This document shows, in pieces, positions 41,787 through 49,665 of a DNA stretch of 64,000 nt. Numbering within the stretch: position 1 is the stretch's first letter; the number at the start of each line of letters is the position of its first letter. The stretch is from Limivivens faecihominis (GTDB taxonomy: Bacteria; Bacillota; Clostridia; Lachnospirales; Lachnospiraceae). The position numbers were made by a program, and so were the translations under genes. The DNA is taken from assembly GCF_020686945.1 (NCBI RefSeq), contig NZ_JAJEPR010000016.1:1-64000 (forward strand), in the 5' to 3' direction. The notes below the pieces were generated by a model, which saw only the letters and a list, made by a program, of their open reading frames with translations, made no database searches and was not told the origin of the DNA.

Positions 41787-42804
41787 ATTCATGTTTTTGG
41801 GACATTTTTTTATGATCCAGAAGAAGGTTCCGGTGAAAATAATTCCTTTTATAATAGTAGTGGAAGAAAATGCCCACCAGATACCGTTCAGACCCATAGA
41901 AGTATTTCCAAGGATCATAGCCAGCGGGATTCTTGCACTTGTAAAGAGGATGCTGATGATGCTGCACAGATTTGTTTTGCCAAGTCCGGATATGGCACCG
42001 ATGGTAGTAAGCTCGATGCACAGAAAGGCTTCGCTGAATCCGATGATAACCAGATAGCTGACAGCAGTTGCAATGGCAGAAGGTTCGTGGAAGAAGATCG
42101 TGGCGATCGGGATTGGTGTAAAGATAAAGATCAGAGTGATCAGTAATCCCCAGATACCGATCTTGCAGATCCCGCTCAGATATTTTCCGGACATTCTGCC
42201 GATCAGATGGATACCTTTCAGCACATTTTCTTTTTTCTGCCAGATGATGTCAAGCACCATAATACTCATAACAATGAACTGGGCGGTAACGGTTGCGATC
42301 GCTGCACCGCTGAGTCAGCGTCATGGTCATAAAGGAAAAGACGATCAGACCATAGGCAATCCGTGTGTAGGAAATGGCAGCATCATAAGCTTCCACATCG
42401 GTCAGATTGAAAAAGCCTACCATCTGGTGTACAAAGACCAGAGAGAAAACGGCAAAAAGCAGTCCCATATATAAGGATAACTGCATAGCTGTCTGGGCAT
42501 ATTTATGGGCGCTTTCTTTGTCACCCCGTCCGATACACTGGGCTACCTGCACCTGTCCGCCCATTCTGGCAATGGAAGACAGCCCCTGAGAAAGCCAGGT
42601 AAACATGCCGCCGACACCGACACCGGCCACGGCCTTTGATCCCAGCAGTCCGATCCATGCCATATCTGTGATATTATACAATGTTGCAAGGAATGACGAT
42701 GCCATGATCGGGATCGCCAGCTTTATCAGGGACTTAAGAATCGGCCCTTTTGTTAAATTACTTTCCAAGATGTTTAACCTCAAATCTTTTATTTTTATGC
42801 TCAT
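41766..42804 (-). pseudogene. MATE transporter with internal deletion and frameshift
   Basis: The first 165 residues (start 42804, through TRIAYGLIVFSFMTMTLTQ) are a normal MATE N-terminal half. The frame then shifts and meets a stop near 42250. A second frame picks up GAAIATVTAQFIVM and continues to the normal C-terminus at 41766. The total is about 345 codons against roughly 450 in intact homologues, so roughly 100 codons around the domain junction are missing. An intact MATE gene lies 600 bases downstream on the other strand. No functional protein is expected. Confidence 0.85.
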
Positions 42805-42880
42805 GTATAACCTATCATAACATTTTCATTCTATAAAAACAATCCTTTTGATCCATACATCTGTCGATACCGATCTGACA

Positions 42881-42908
42881 TTGACATTTTGCATGCTTTT
42901 GGTATAAT
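42881..42908 (+). promoter_or_regulatory. promoter of the M28 remnant
   Basis: A perfect TTGACA (42881-42886), a 16-bp spacer and a perfect TATAAT (42903-42908). Confidence 0.75.
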
Positions 42909-42965
42909 TCAGCCAAACGGGATAATAAAAACGCAAAAAATAATAAGAAAAGGAGTATTGGGAAA

Positions 42966-43214
42966 ATGGATTTACAGCAGATTTTTGACAACACGGATTT
43001 TGTCCATGCAAGTGGAACAAAAGAGGAATGGATCGTGTTGACCGCACACTATGATACAACTTCTCTTTCACATGGTGCTTATGATAATATGAGCGGCTGT
43101 GCAGGACTGCTTGGGATCATGGAGTACATGAAAGACAAAGAGCGCAATTATGGTCTTCGGGATGTTAAGAAGCAGCTGGATGAGTATCTTTTCCGTAAAA
43201 GAAAAGAAGCATAA
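42966..43214 (+). pseudogene. 82-codon remnant of an M28-type zinc aminopeptidase
   Basis: An ATG preceded by AAGGAG opens an 82-codon frame. FDNTDFVHASGTKEE resembles the start of clostridial M28 peptidases. IVLTAHYDTTSLSHGAYDNM holds the metal-binding H-x-D and the D of a catalytic-site motif. The last residues (YLFRKRKEA) look like a native C-terminus. The normal family length is about 400 residues, so large in-frame pieces appear to be missing. It keeps a perfect promoter, a ribosome binding site and a terminator. Either an in-frame decay product or a small protein that has been retained; proteolysis is unlikely. Confidence 0.7.
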
Positions 43215-43240
43215 AAGGAATTTTCCGATTCAGATCATGA

Positions 43241-43275
43241 ACCAGATAAGACCGTGTTGTCTTATCTGGTTTTTT
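43241..43275 (+). terminator. terminator of the M28 remnant
   Basis: A 12-bp perfect stem (ACCAGATAAGAC with GTCTTATCTGGT) and six T's. Confidence 0.92.
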
Positions 43276-43322
43276 CATGGAAAAGAGCGCCAGCAGCATT
43301 TCTTTCAATGGAAATTAACCGG

Positions 43323-43351
43323 TTGACATCTTATCATTTGCAGTCTATTCT
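43323..43351 (+). promoter_or_regulatory. promoter of the second MATE gene
   Basis: A perfect TTGACA (43323-43328), a 17-bp spacer and TATTCT (43346-43351). Confidence 0.7.
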
Positions 43352-43411
43352 GAGTGTAAAGAAATCGCAGCGTATCTCATTGCTGAGAAATAAGGAGGAA
43401 CAGAGAAAAAA

Positions 43412-44761
43412 ATGAAGAAAAGAACGTATGACAAAGCATTCTATCAGAAACTCTGGGGTCTGATGATTCCCATCGTCCTGCAGAATCTGATGCTGGCACT
43501 GGTGGCGGTAGCAGATGCGTTTATGCTTGGGGGAATGAATCAGAACTATATGTCTGCCGTTTCGCTGGCAACCCAGATCCAGTTCATCCAGAATATGTTT
43601 CTGGCGGCAGCAACCGCGAGTCTCGGGATTCTGGGAGCGCAGTATTGGGGAAAAGGCGATATCAAAACGCTGGATGAAATTTTCTGCATGGCTCTGCGCC
43701 TGTGCGGGCTGGTATCAGTGGTATTTTTTGCGGCCTGCGTGTTCGCCGGAAAATATCTGATGCTGATTTTTACCAATGAAAGTGTGCTGATCGAGCATGG
43801 AGTCAGCTATCTTCGGATCGCGGGCTTTTCTTATCTGCTGACCGGAATTTCTCAGTGCTATCTGATCATTATGAAGGTCAGCGAGCACGCGAAGACAACG
43901 GCAGCGGTCAGTTCCGCGACTGTCTGCATCAATATTGTGCTGAATGCGGTATTTATTTATGGGGCTTTCGGGATTCCTTCGATGGGGGTACGCGGTGCGG
44001 CTCTGGCAACGCTCATTTCGCGGTGCATAGAGCTGGCGGTTTCCGTGATCATTTCTTATCGGAAGGGCTATATTCATCCTCAGATGAAGTTCCTGTTTTA
44101 CAGAAATAAACAGCTTTCCAGAGATTTTTACAAATGCGGAATGCCGCTTCTGGGCGCCAGCCTGTTCTGGGGAATCGGTTTCACTTCCTATTCTTCTTTT
44201 ATGGGCCATTTGGGAGCGGATGCTGCAGCGGCCAATTCCGTTGCAGCGGTCGTAAGAGATGTGGTTTGCTGTCTGAGCGGAGGAATTTCCGGCGCGACCG
44301 GTATTATGGTGGGAAATGAGCTCGGAGCAGGCAATCTGGAGCAGGGGAAAAAATATGGCATCCGCCTGATGAAAATTTCCTGTGTGTGCGGAATTGCGGT
44401 AGCGCTTCTCATGTGTCTGGCAGCGCCGGTCATTCTGCATTTTGTAAAGCTGACGCCCGAGGCCTCCGGTTATCTCAAAGGGATGTTTGGCGTGATTGCT
44501 TTCTACATGATCGGCCGTGCAATCAATGATGTGACAATCAATGGAATTTTCGGCGCTGGCGGCGATACTCTGTTTGACATGTACAGTCTTGCCGTCTGCA
44601 TGTGGTGCATCGCCATCCCGCTGGCCGCCGCCGGAACCTACTATTTCCACTGGCCGGTGGTCGTCGTGTATGCATGCACCTGCGTGGATGAAGTAGGAAA
44701 ACTGCCCTGGGTACTCCACCATTTCCGGAAATATAAATGGGTGAAGGACCTGACGCATTGA
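43412..44761 (+). CDS. MATE family efflux transporter
   Basis: The 449-residue protein has twelve hydrophobic segments and is full length. Family-like stretches include MIPIVLQNLMLALVAVADAF near the N-terminus and VGNELGAGNLEQGKKYG in the second half. It should export a cationic compound in exchange for Na+ or H+. The ATG at 43412 follows AAGGAGG with a 13-base gap. It is a single gene between its own promoter and a terminator, and only distantly similar to the pump at 2150. Confidence 0.92.
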   Translation: MKKRTYDKAFYQKLWGLMIPIVLQNLMLALVAVADAFMLGGMNQNYMSAVSLATQIQFIQNMFLAAATASLGILGAQYWGKGDIKTLDEIFCMALRLCGLVSVVFFAACVFAGKYLMLIFTNESVLIEHGVSYLRIAGFSYLLTGISQCYLIIMKVSEHAKTTAAVSSATVCINIVLNAVFIYGAFGIPSMGVRGAALATLISRCIELAVSVIISYRKGYIHPQMKFLFYRNKQLSRDFYKCGMPLLGASLFWGIGFTSYSSFMGHLGADAAAANSVAAVVRDVVCCLSGGISGATGIMVGNELGAGNLEQGKKYGIRLMKISCVCGIAVALLMCLAAPVILHFVKLTPEASGYLKGMFGVIAFYMIGRAINDVTINGIFGAGGDTLFDMYSLAVCMWCIAIPLAAAGTYYFHWPVVVVYACTCVDEVGKLPWVLHHFRKYKWVKDLTH

Positions 44762-44774
44762 AAATAAAAAATGA

Positions 44775-44807
44775 GGGGCGAAGTTTTGGCTAAAAACTCC
44801 GTCCCTT
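44775..44807. terminator. bidirectional hairpin between the MATE and SDR genes
   Basis: A 14-bp stem with one mismatch (44775-44788 with 44794-44807). A/T-rich flanks on both sides suit termination of both convergent genes. Confidence 0.7.
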
Positions 44808-44813
44808 AAAATA

Positions 44814-45467
44814 TTACTCCGGCCACACGAAATGTGCGTTCCCGGCTTCGAGGCCGTCTATGAGGATATTCTGGCCGGTGCAGAAGCGGTTGGTCACGGT
44901 CATGAAATAGGCCCAGTCAGCCGTTTCTTCGACAGTCATCCAGCGCTTTAAAGGGGTTACATCCATAATCTGGTTCCAGAGAGCTTTGTCTTCCATGACC
45001 GGTTTGTTCAGTTCGGTCAGGACACCGCCGAAATCCAGGCTGTTGCAGGTAGCGCCGTATCTGGCGATGCGAAGGGCGACGTTTTTGGCGTAGGAGAGGA
45101 CGCCGCCCTTGCTGGCTACATATTCCGGAAATTCGGAGCCGTTGTGGCCGCTGGCAGAGCCGATCATGAGAACTGCGCGGATGCCGGGATGGATAGCGTA
45201 GGTTTCTGTGATCGCGATGGTTCCTTTTAAGTTTACATCGATATCTTCTTCGTTTTGCACGCCGGCGTTGTTGATGACAATATCAAATGGCTCTAATGCC
45301 GGAAAGTGTGCTTTGTCACGGATATCCATGCGGATATGGGTATAAGCCGTATGCTGAATGGTCGCTTCTTTGCGGTCGAAGCCGGTGACACAGTGGCCTT
45401 CACTCAAAAACTTCTCTGCGATTCCTTTTCCAATTCCGGAACTTGTTCCCGTGATCAGTATTCTCAT
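44814..45467 (-). CDS. short-chain dehydrogenase/reductase
   Basis: The 217-residue protein has the SDR nucleotide motif TGTSSGIG (6-13), NNAG and the catalytic YVASK, with the active-site Ser in MIGSASGHNGSE. It oxidises or reduces an unknown alcohol/ketone with NAD(P)H. The Met at 45467 follows GGAGG at 7 bases, so the in-frame Met five codons upstream is rejected. It begins 18 bases after the VUT transporter gene and so sits in the same riboswitch-controlled transcript. Confidence 0.88.
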   Translation of the reverse strand: MRILITGTSSGIGKGIAEKFLSEGHCVTGFDRKEATIQHTAYTHIRMDIRDKAHFPALEPFDIVINNAGVQNEEDIDVNLKGTIAITETYAIHPGIRAVLMIGSASGHNGSEFPEYVASKGGVLSYAKNVALRIARYGATCNSLDFGGVLTELNKPVMEDKALWNQIMDVTPLKRWMTVEETADWAYFMTVTNRFCTGQNILIDGLEAGNAHFVWPE

Positions 45468-45485
45468 GCTCAGATCCTCCAATAA

Positions 45486-46232
45486 TTATTCTTTTACAGG
45501 GTACTTGGCGAGATATTCGTTTCCGACACCCTCTTCTTTCCAGCGATTGGAAATCCGATAGCCGATGGGAGAGAAAACGATCTCGCAGAGCAGCTCGACA
45601 ATAGCGCCGGTGAAGGCACACATGATGCACTGTGTCAGAGTCCAGCCGAAGAAGTTATGGCTGACAATGAGGGCGAAAATCAGATTGTCCACAAACTGGC
45701 CGATTCCTGTGGAAATGTAGGTTCTGCAGGCATAGACGGCGAAGCCCTGGTCTTTCCTGATGGTTCTGCCGATGTACCAGTTTACGAAGTTATTTACGAC
45801 AGCGGAAACGAAGAAGGCGATCGTGCTTCCGAGAAGCACATACCAGGTTCCGCCGAAGGTGTGGTTCAGGGCGGTGTTTATGACTGTTTCGGACCCGTCT
45901 ACATAGGATTCGCCCCAGATTCCCGGGATCAGGCTGCCGAGATAGAAGACCAGACACATCCCGAGATTGACAGCGATGGAGACCACGCTGAGCATCGTGG
46001 CCGCTTTGGGCCCGAAACGCCGGGTGATCATGTCCATGCACAGGAAGATGATCCATGAAACAATAATGCCACAATCCAGAGCGAGCCACGAAAAGGGTAG
46101 ATTGATACTCTTATTCGCCAGCAGGTTCATGGAAATTGTGGCAACAATAAATACAGTTACAGTGAGTGAGGGCACGCTGCGGAGCAGAAGCTTCAGCTCT
46201 GCCAGGAGTCCCTGGTTCTTTCCTTGATTCAT
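45486..46232 (-). CDS. VUT family queuosine-precursor transporter (YhhQ type)
   Basis: The 248-residue protein has six or more membrane segments and the DUF165/VUT hallmarks: ANKSINLPF, DMITRRFGPKAA and, near the end, STGIGQFVDNLIFALIV. Family members import queuosine precursors such as preQ0, preQ1 or queuine. A preQ1-I-type riboswitch candidate in the leader supports this. The ATG at 46232 follows AAGGAG at 8 bases, a site that the aptamer's tail can cover. Confidence 0.9.
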   Translation of the reverse strand: MNQGKNQGLLAELKLLLRSVPSLTVTVFIVATISMNLLANKSINLPFSWLALDCGIIVSWIIFLCMDMITRRFGPKAATMLSVVSIAVNLGMCLVFYLGSLIPGIWGESYVDGSETVINTALNHTFGGTWYVLLGSTIAFFVSAVVNNFVNWYIGRTIRKDQGFAVYACRTYISTGIGQFVDNLIFALIVSHNFFGWTLTQCIMCAFTGAIVELLCEIVFSPIGYRISNRWKEEGVGNEYLAKYPVKE

Positions 46233-46242
46233 TTTTTGTTCT

Positions 46243-46290
46243 CCTTGGTTTTCTTATTTTACGAGAAGGATTTAGAGCCCGAACTTCTCG
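46243..46290 (-). ncRNA. preQ1-I riboswitch candidate
   Basis: On the minus strand a 7-bp stem (CGAGAAG/CTTCTCG, 46290-46284 with 46268-46262) closes the loop TTCGGGCTCTAAATC. An A-rich tail TAAAATAAGAAAACCAAGG follows. The loop GG can pair with the tail CC to form the pseudoknot, and the tail overlaps the AAGGAG site of the VUT gene. The layout matches the compact preQ1-I class, and ligand binding should hide the ribosome binding site. Confidence 0.75.
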
Positions 46291-46311
46291 GTTTGCCGTT
46301 GGCAGTTTTAT

Positions 46312-46340
46312 AATATAGCGCATTTTTGGGGAAAAGGCAA
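46312..46340 (-). promoter_or_regulatory. promoter of the VUT-SDR operon
   Basis: Minus-strand TTGCCT (46340-46335), a 17-bp spacer and TATATT (46317-46312), about 20 bases upstream of the riboswitch. Confidence 0.6.
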
Positions 46341-46442
46341 GTGGATTAAAAAGAAAGAAGAAAATCATTGTTTTTTACAAAAACTTTGATTATACTGGGA
46401 TTGACAGCTTTACAAAAAATATTGTTTTCCAGGCCGACTTAT

Positions 46443-46490
46443 AAAGCGTGAAATCCGGGTATGCTCAGACCCAATGATTTCGCGCTTTTT
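46443..46490 (+). terminator. leader terminator/attenuator before the nitroreductase gene
   Basis: A 13-bp stem (AAAGCGTGAAATC with GATTTCGCGCTTT) encloses a small hairpin GGGT/ACCC and runs into five T's. No gene ends just upstream on the plus strand, so it may attenuate the nitroreductase transcript. Confidence 0.65.
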
Positions 46491-46537
46491 CTGCAAAATG
46501 GCGGGTTTGAGGGAAACAGGAAAAGGAGATAAAAATT

Positions 46538-47032
46538 ATGGATGCAATTTTTCACAGAACAAGTATCAGAAAATATCAGGAAACGCCGGTAGAGGCGGAG
46601 AAGATCGAGACTCTGCTCCGGGCGGCGATGGCAGCGCCCTCCGCCTGCAATCAGCAACCCTGGGAGTTTTATGTGGTCCGCAATAAAGAGAAGATCAAGG
46701 AGCTGTCCGAGGCAAGTCCTTATGCAGGCTGTGCCAAGGGAGCGCCGGTGGTCTTTGTTCCCTGCTACAGAAAGAACTGCCAGGTGCCGATGTATGCCGA
46801 GATCGATCTCAGCGCCGCAGTGGAAAATCTTCTGCTGGAGGCCGATTCTCTGGGGCTGGGCGCTGTCTGGATGGGCATTGCACCTCAGAAGGACCGTATG
46901 GTTGACGTGCGGAAGGTCCTGGATATTCCTGGGGAGCTGGAGCCCTTCGCTCTCGTTCCCTGCGGCTACCCGGCCCAGGAGCGAACTCAGGAGGATCGCT
47001 ATGAGGTGGAGCGGGTCCACTATGTAGATTGA
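46538..47032 (+). CDS. nitroreductase family flavoprotein
   Basis: The 164-residue protein shows nitroreductase motifs: FHRTSIRKYQ at the start (FMN phosphate contact), APSACNQQPWEFYVV, and GLGAVWMG. It binds FMN and reduces nitro groups, quinones or flavins with NAD(P)H; the natural substrate is unknown. The size fits the short branch of the family. The start follows AAAGGAG. It is divergent from the VUT operon, and the attenuator-like hairpin lies in its leader. Confidence 0.9.
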   Translation: MDAIFHRTSIRKYQETPVEAEKIETLLRAAMAAPSACNQQPWEFYVVRNKEKIKELSEASPYAGCAKGAPVVFVPCYRKNCQVPMYAEIDLSAAVENLLLEADSLGLGAVWMGIAPQKDRMVDVRKVLDIPGELEPFALVPCGYPAQERTQEDRYEVERVHYVD

Positions 47033-47034
47033 TT

Positions 47035-47156
47035 TAACTATTCTATTCAGCAGCCACTGTTTCGCGAGATGTTTTGGCATGAATATGCCAAAATCCCATC
47101 GCCAAAGGCGAGTTTCATTGGATTTTTGCCTGTACTGTGGAGGTACTGAACAGTTA
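47035..47156. repeat. structured intergenic element with TAACTRTTC ends
   Basis: TAACTATTC (47035-47043) and GAACAGTTA (47148-47156) are inverted ends. Inside are GATTTTGGCAT-type (GTTTTGGCAT/ATGCCAAAAT) and TCGCCAAAGGCGA hairpins. It begins three bases after the nitroreductase stop. The GTAACTGTTC end also starts the element at 33009. Confidence 0.6.
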
Positions 47157-47181
47157 CAGACTGATCTGATTTGTCTTAAAT

Positions 47182-47225
47182 AAAAGGTGTTGCCAGGCCC
47201 TTCATTTGCCTGCCAGCACCTTTTT
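47182..47225. terminator. bidirectional terminator between the nitroreductase and AraC genes
   Basis: AAAAGGTG(T)TG with CAGCACCTTTT plus an inner CAGGC/GCCTG stem. Five T's follow on the plus strand. A second small GCCC-TTCG-GGCC hairpin sits at 47228-47239, next to the AraC stop. Confidence 0.75.
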
Positions 47226-47251
47226 CAGCCCTTCGGGCCGGATTCTATTTT

Positions 47252-49366
47252 TTATGATAATGTCTTCCCCGTCAGAAGAGCACCCTGCTGTTTCTGAATC
47301 ATCCGTTCCTTCTGATACTGAGACGGGGTGAGACCTGTGTGTTTCTTGAACTGCCGGATAAAGGTCGCCGTGTTGTCAATGCCCACCGCCAGGGCCACCT
47401 CGTAGATTTTGGGCGGATTGGGTTGGCAGAGGAGTTCGCTGGCCCGCTCCATACGGGCGGCAGAGATGTAATTCAGGAAATTTACGCCGAGATTCTTCTT
47501 AAACCAGCTGGAAAGATAAACCGGCGTGATGGAGAAGGCCTCCGCTACCGTGTCCAGGGTCAGCGGCTCACTGAGATGGTCGGCAATATATTTCACCATG
47601 CATTGCTGCATATTCTGGGGCTGCTCCCGGCGGGAGGGGAAAGACTCCGTGGCAATACGCGCGAGTTGTTGGTAGAGATATTCCGGATTGTAGAGAGGAA
47701 TCTCGTCGGACAGATGCGGCATGGCTTTCTTTTTGGCGAGGCAGGCCTTCTCAAAGACGGCCCAGATTTCCTGATAATGGAAACGGAAATCCGAGAGGCT
47801 GCAGCCGCCTGCCGGATAAAAAATCTCCTTCAACTCCGGCAGAAGCTGGTCCAGAGCGCCGTTTCGGGCATATTCGAAGAGACGGTTCTGCACCTCCTGA
47901 CCCAGCCGTTTTCTCGGAAGAACCGCTGCATTTTCCTGGAAGGCGAAATTTTCCATGGGGAGGACCTGGGCAGAGAGAAGACAGTTTTCAGCCAGCCTGT
48001 ATTCGGTCTGAAGTTCCCGGATATCCGTACAGTATTCGCGGATGCCAGCGAAAAGCCGGGTGGTTTTCGAGGCTTCTTCGGCGGCTTCCTGGAGGACGGC
48101 CAGGATTTCCTCCTTGTCCTCGGGCCGGGCCAGGACCGCGAAGCTGAATTTGTCCAGACTGATGAATTTCAGGGCAAACTGGGAGGTCAGTGTTTTCTCC
48201 AGAGAGGAAGTGAAGAGCAGGTCCTCAATACCGCTGTCCTTCTGAATAGCCAGAGCCATTATCATATAATAAGGATATTTCTCTTCCAGAAGCTTCAGAC
48301 TCTCCTCGTCCAGCTGGGAACCGCCGCAGAGAAGATAGTGGAGGGCGATTTTCTCCGGAATCTGCTCTTTGGAGTGCTGGCTTAAGGTGTTGATCTCTGA
48401 GAGAAGGTCGTGAATCTCGTTTTCAATGATGGAGATCTCATTTTCCCTGGAATCGGAAAACTGGGAGGTAAATTTCCTTAAGGGCAGGTAAATCTTATAG
48501 TTTAAGAGCACCAGAAGGAGAGAGCTTGCCAGCAGCACGCCGAAAGCGATCACCATCACAAGATACATATAATGAAGGGGAAGCATCAGGGCGTCGTTGT
48601 TGATGAGTACCAGGCCGGTGTAGGGAAGAATGTTCATGGGAGCGGAAACACAGTAATATTTGGTTCCGTTCACACCGATCAGGCCTCCGTCAAGAGCGGC
48701 GGAAAGCTGCTCCTCCGAGAGGGGAACGCTGCTGTTTTCGAGGATGCAGCGGCCGTCTTTCTGCTGGATCACATAGCCCAGAAACTGATCTCCGATCGTC
48801 TTGTTGATGTTGGCAAATTTGGAAAGGTCCAGTTCGACTGCTACATATCCATGGCTGTAGAGATTCTTTACATAGAGGGCCGTGGAATCCTGGAAAAAGG
48901 AAAGGCCGTCGGGAAGCTGGCTGATATCCTCCACCGTCTTGTTCAGAACGATCCGAGAAAAATCCTCTCCTTTATAAAGGGAGCCGTTGTCCCGGACTAC
49001 CTTGTCTGAATTATGAGTGTATAAATATACAAGTTTTGCATAAGGAAGGGACTGTCGGATCAGAGACAGGCGGGAAGCGGCATCCTCGGCATTGTCGAGG
49101 AAGAAGCTGGTGTCCAGCCGGTCGGAGATGCTGAATACCAGAGAGGAATCCTGGAGGCACAGAGTCAACAGGGAATCCAGCCGGTTCATTTCGAGCTGAA
49201 AGTCGGTATTGACTTTGGTGAGCGTTGTGCTGGCCAGGTTGTATCGCTCCCGGGTGAGCTGTCTGGCATAGAGTCCGCTGGTGCAGAGAAATACTAAAGT
49301 CAGCACAACGGCCATCGTCAGATTCAGGTACAGGACCCGGTTTAAAATACTTCGCTTTGATGACAT
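47252..49366 (-). CDS. membrane-anchored AraC-type sensor-regulator
   Basis: The 704-residue protein has a transmembrane segment at about 13-35, an extracytoplasmic sensor region of about 230 residues, and a second membrane segment (about 265-290, LVMVIAFGVLLASSLLLVLL). A cytoplasmic linker and a C-terminal pair of AraC helix-turn-helix units (about 600-690, ending FIRQFKKHTGLTPSQYQKER) follow. Proteins with this plan sense a ligand outside the cell and control the adjacent ABC operon. The Met at 49366 follows AAGGAG; 13 further in-frame codons upstream lack a site. It is divergent from the LplB/YtcP operon and probably activates it. Confidence 0.88.
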   Translation of the reverse strand: MSSKRSILNRVLYLNLTMAVVLTLVFLCTSGLYARQLTRERYNLASTTLTKVNTDFQLEMNRLDSLLTLCLQDSSLVFSISDRLDTSFFLDNAEDAASRLSLIRQSLPYAKLVYLYTHNSDKVVRDNGSLYKGEDFSRIVLNKTVEDISQLPDGLSFFQDSTALYVKNLYSHGYVAVELDLSKFANINKTIGDQFLGYVIQQKDGRCILENSSVPLSEEQLSAALDGGLIGVNGTKYYCVSAPMNILPYTGLVLINNDALMLPLHYMYLVMVIAFGVLLASSLLLVLLNYKIYLPLRKFTSQFSDSRENEISIIENEIHDLLSEINTLSQHSKEQIPEKIALHYLLCGGSQLDEESLKLLEEKYPYYMIMALAIQKDSGIEDLLFTSSLEKTLTSQFALKFISLDKFSFAVLARPEDKEEILAVLQEAAEEASKTTRLFAGIREYCTDIRELQTEYRLAENCLLSAQVLPMENFAFQENAAVLPRKRLGQEVQNRLFEYARNGALDQLLPELKEIFYPAGGCSLSDFRFHYQEIWAVFEKACLAKKKAMPHLSDEIPLYNPEYLYQQLARIATESFPSRREQPQNMQQCMVKYIADHLSEPLTLDTVAEAFSITPVYLSSWFKKNLGVNFLNYISAARMERASELLCQPNPPKIYEVALAVGIDNTATFIRQFKKHTGLTPSQYQKERMIQKQQGALLTGKTLS

Positions 49367-49544
49367 GTCAAAAACTCCTTCCCAAAACACAAAAAATATG
49401 GTCAATAATCAAGCTGCCTTTATCTTAACACGAAAACTTTTGGGCGAAAAGCATTAAAACAGGATAAAACGTTGCTATTTTTTAACATCTTTATCAAAAC
49501 TTCAGATAAAAATTAAAATAAGAGAAGAGATAGAAAAACGAAAA

Positions 49545-49573
49545 TTGCGTAATCTCCCATGATCCGCTATAGT
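49545..49573 (+). promoter_or_regulatory. promoter of the LplB/YtcP-type ABC operon
   Basis: TTGCGT (49545-49550), a 17-bp spacer and TATAGT (49568-49573), then a tandem repeat in the leader. Confidence 0.6.
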
Positions 49574-49574
49574 G

Positions 49575-49630
49575 AGGTCAGGCAGGCGGACAGCGGTTCC
49601 GCAGGTCAGACAGGCGGACAGCGGTTCCGC
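49575..49630 (+). repeat. 28-bp tandem duplication in the ABC operon leader
   Basis: Two adjacent 28-bp copies (49575-49602 and 49603-49630) differ at one base (AGGTCAGGC versus AGGTCAGAC). Each holds a GCGGA/TCCGC hairpin. The copies begin at or next to the predicted transcription start. Confidence 0.85.
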
Positions 49631-49665
49631 CGAAAACGAAAAAAACGGAGGGAGAGAAAAAGCAA

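Noticed and set aside
49575..49630. tandem repeat as the start of a CRISPR array
   Set aside because: The two 28-bp copies are directly joined with no spacer between them and no cas gene is present.
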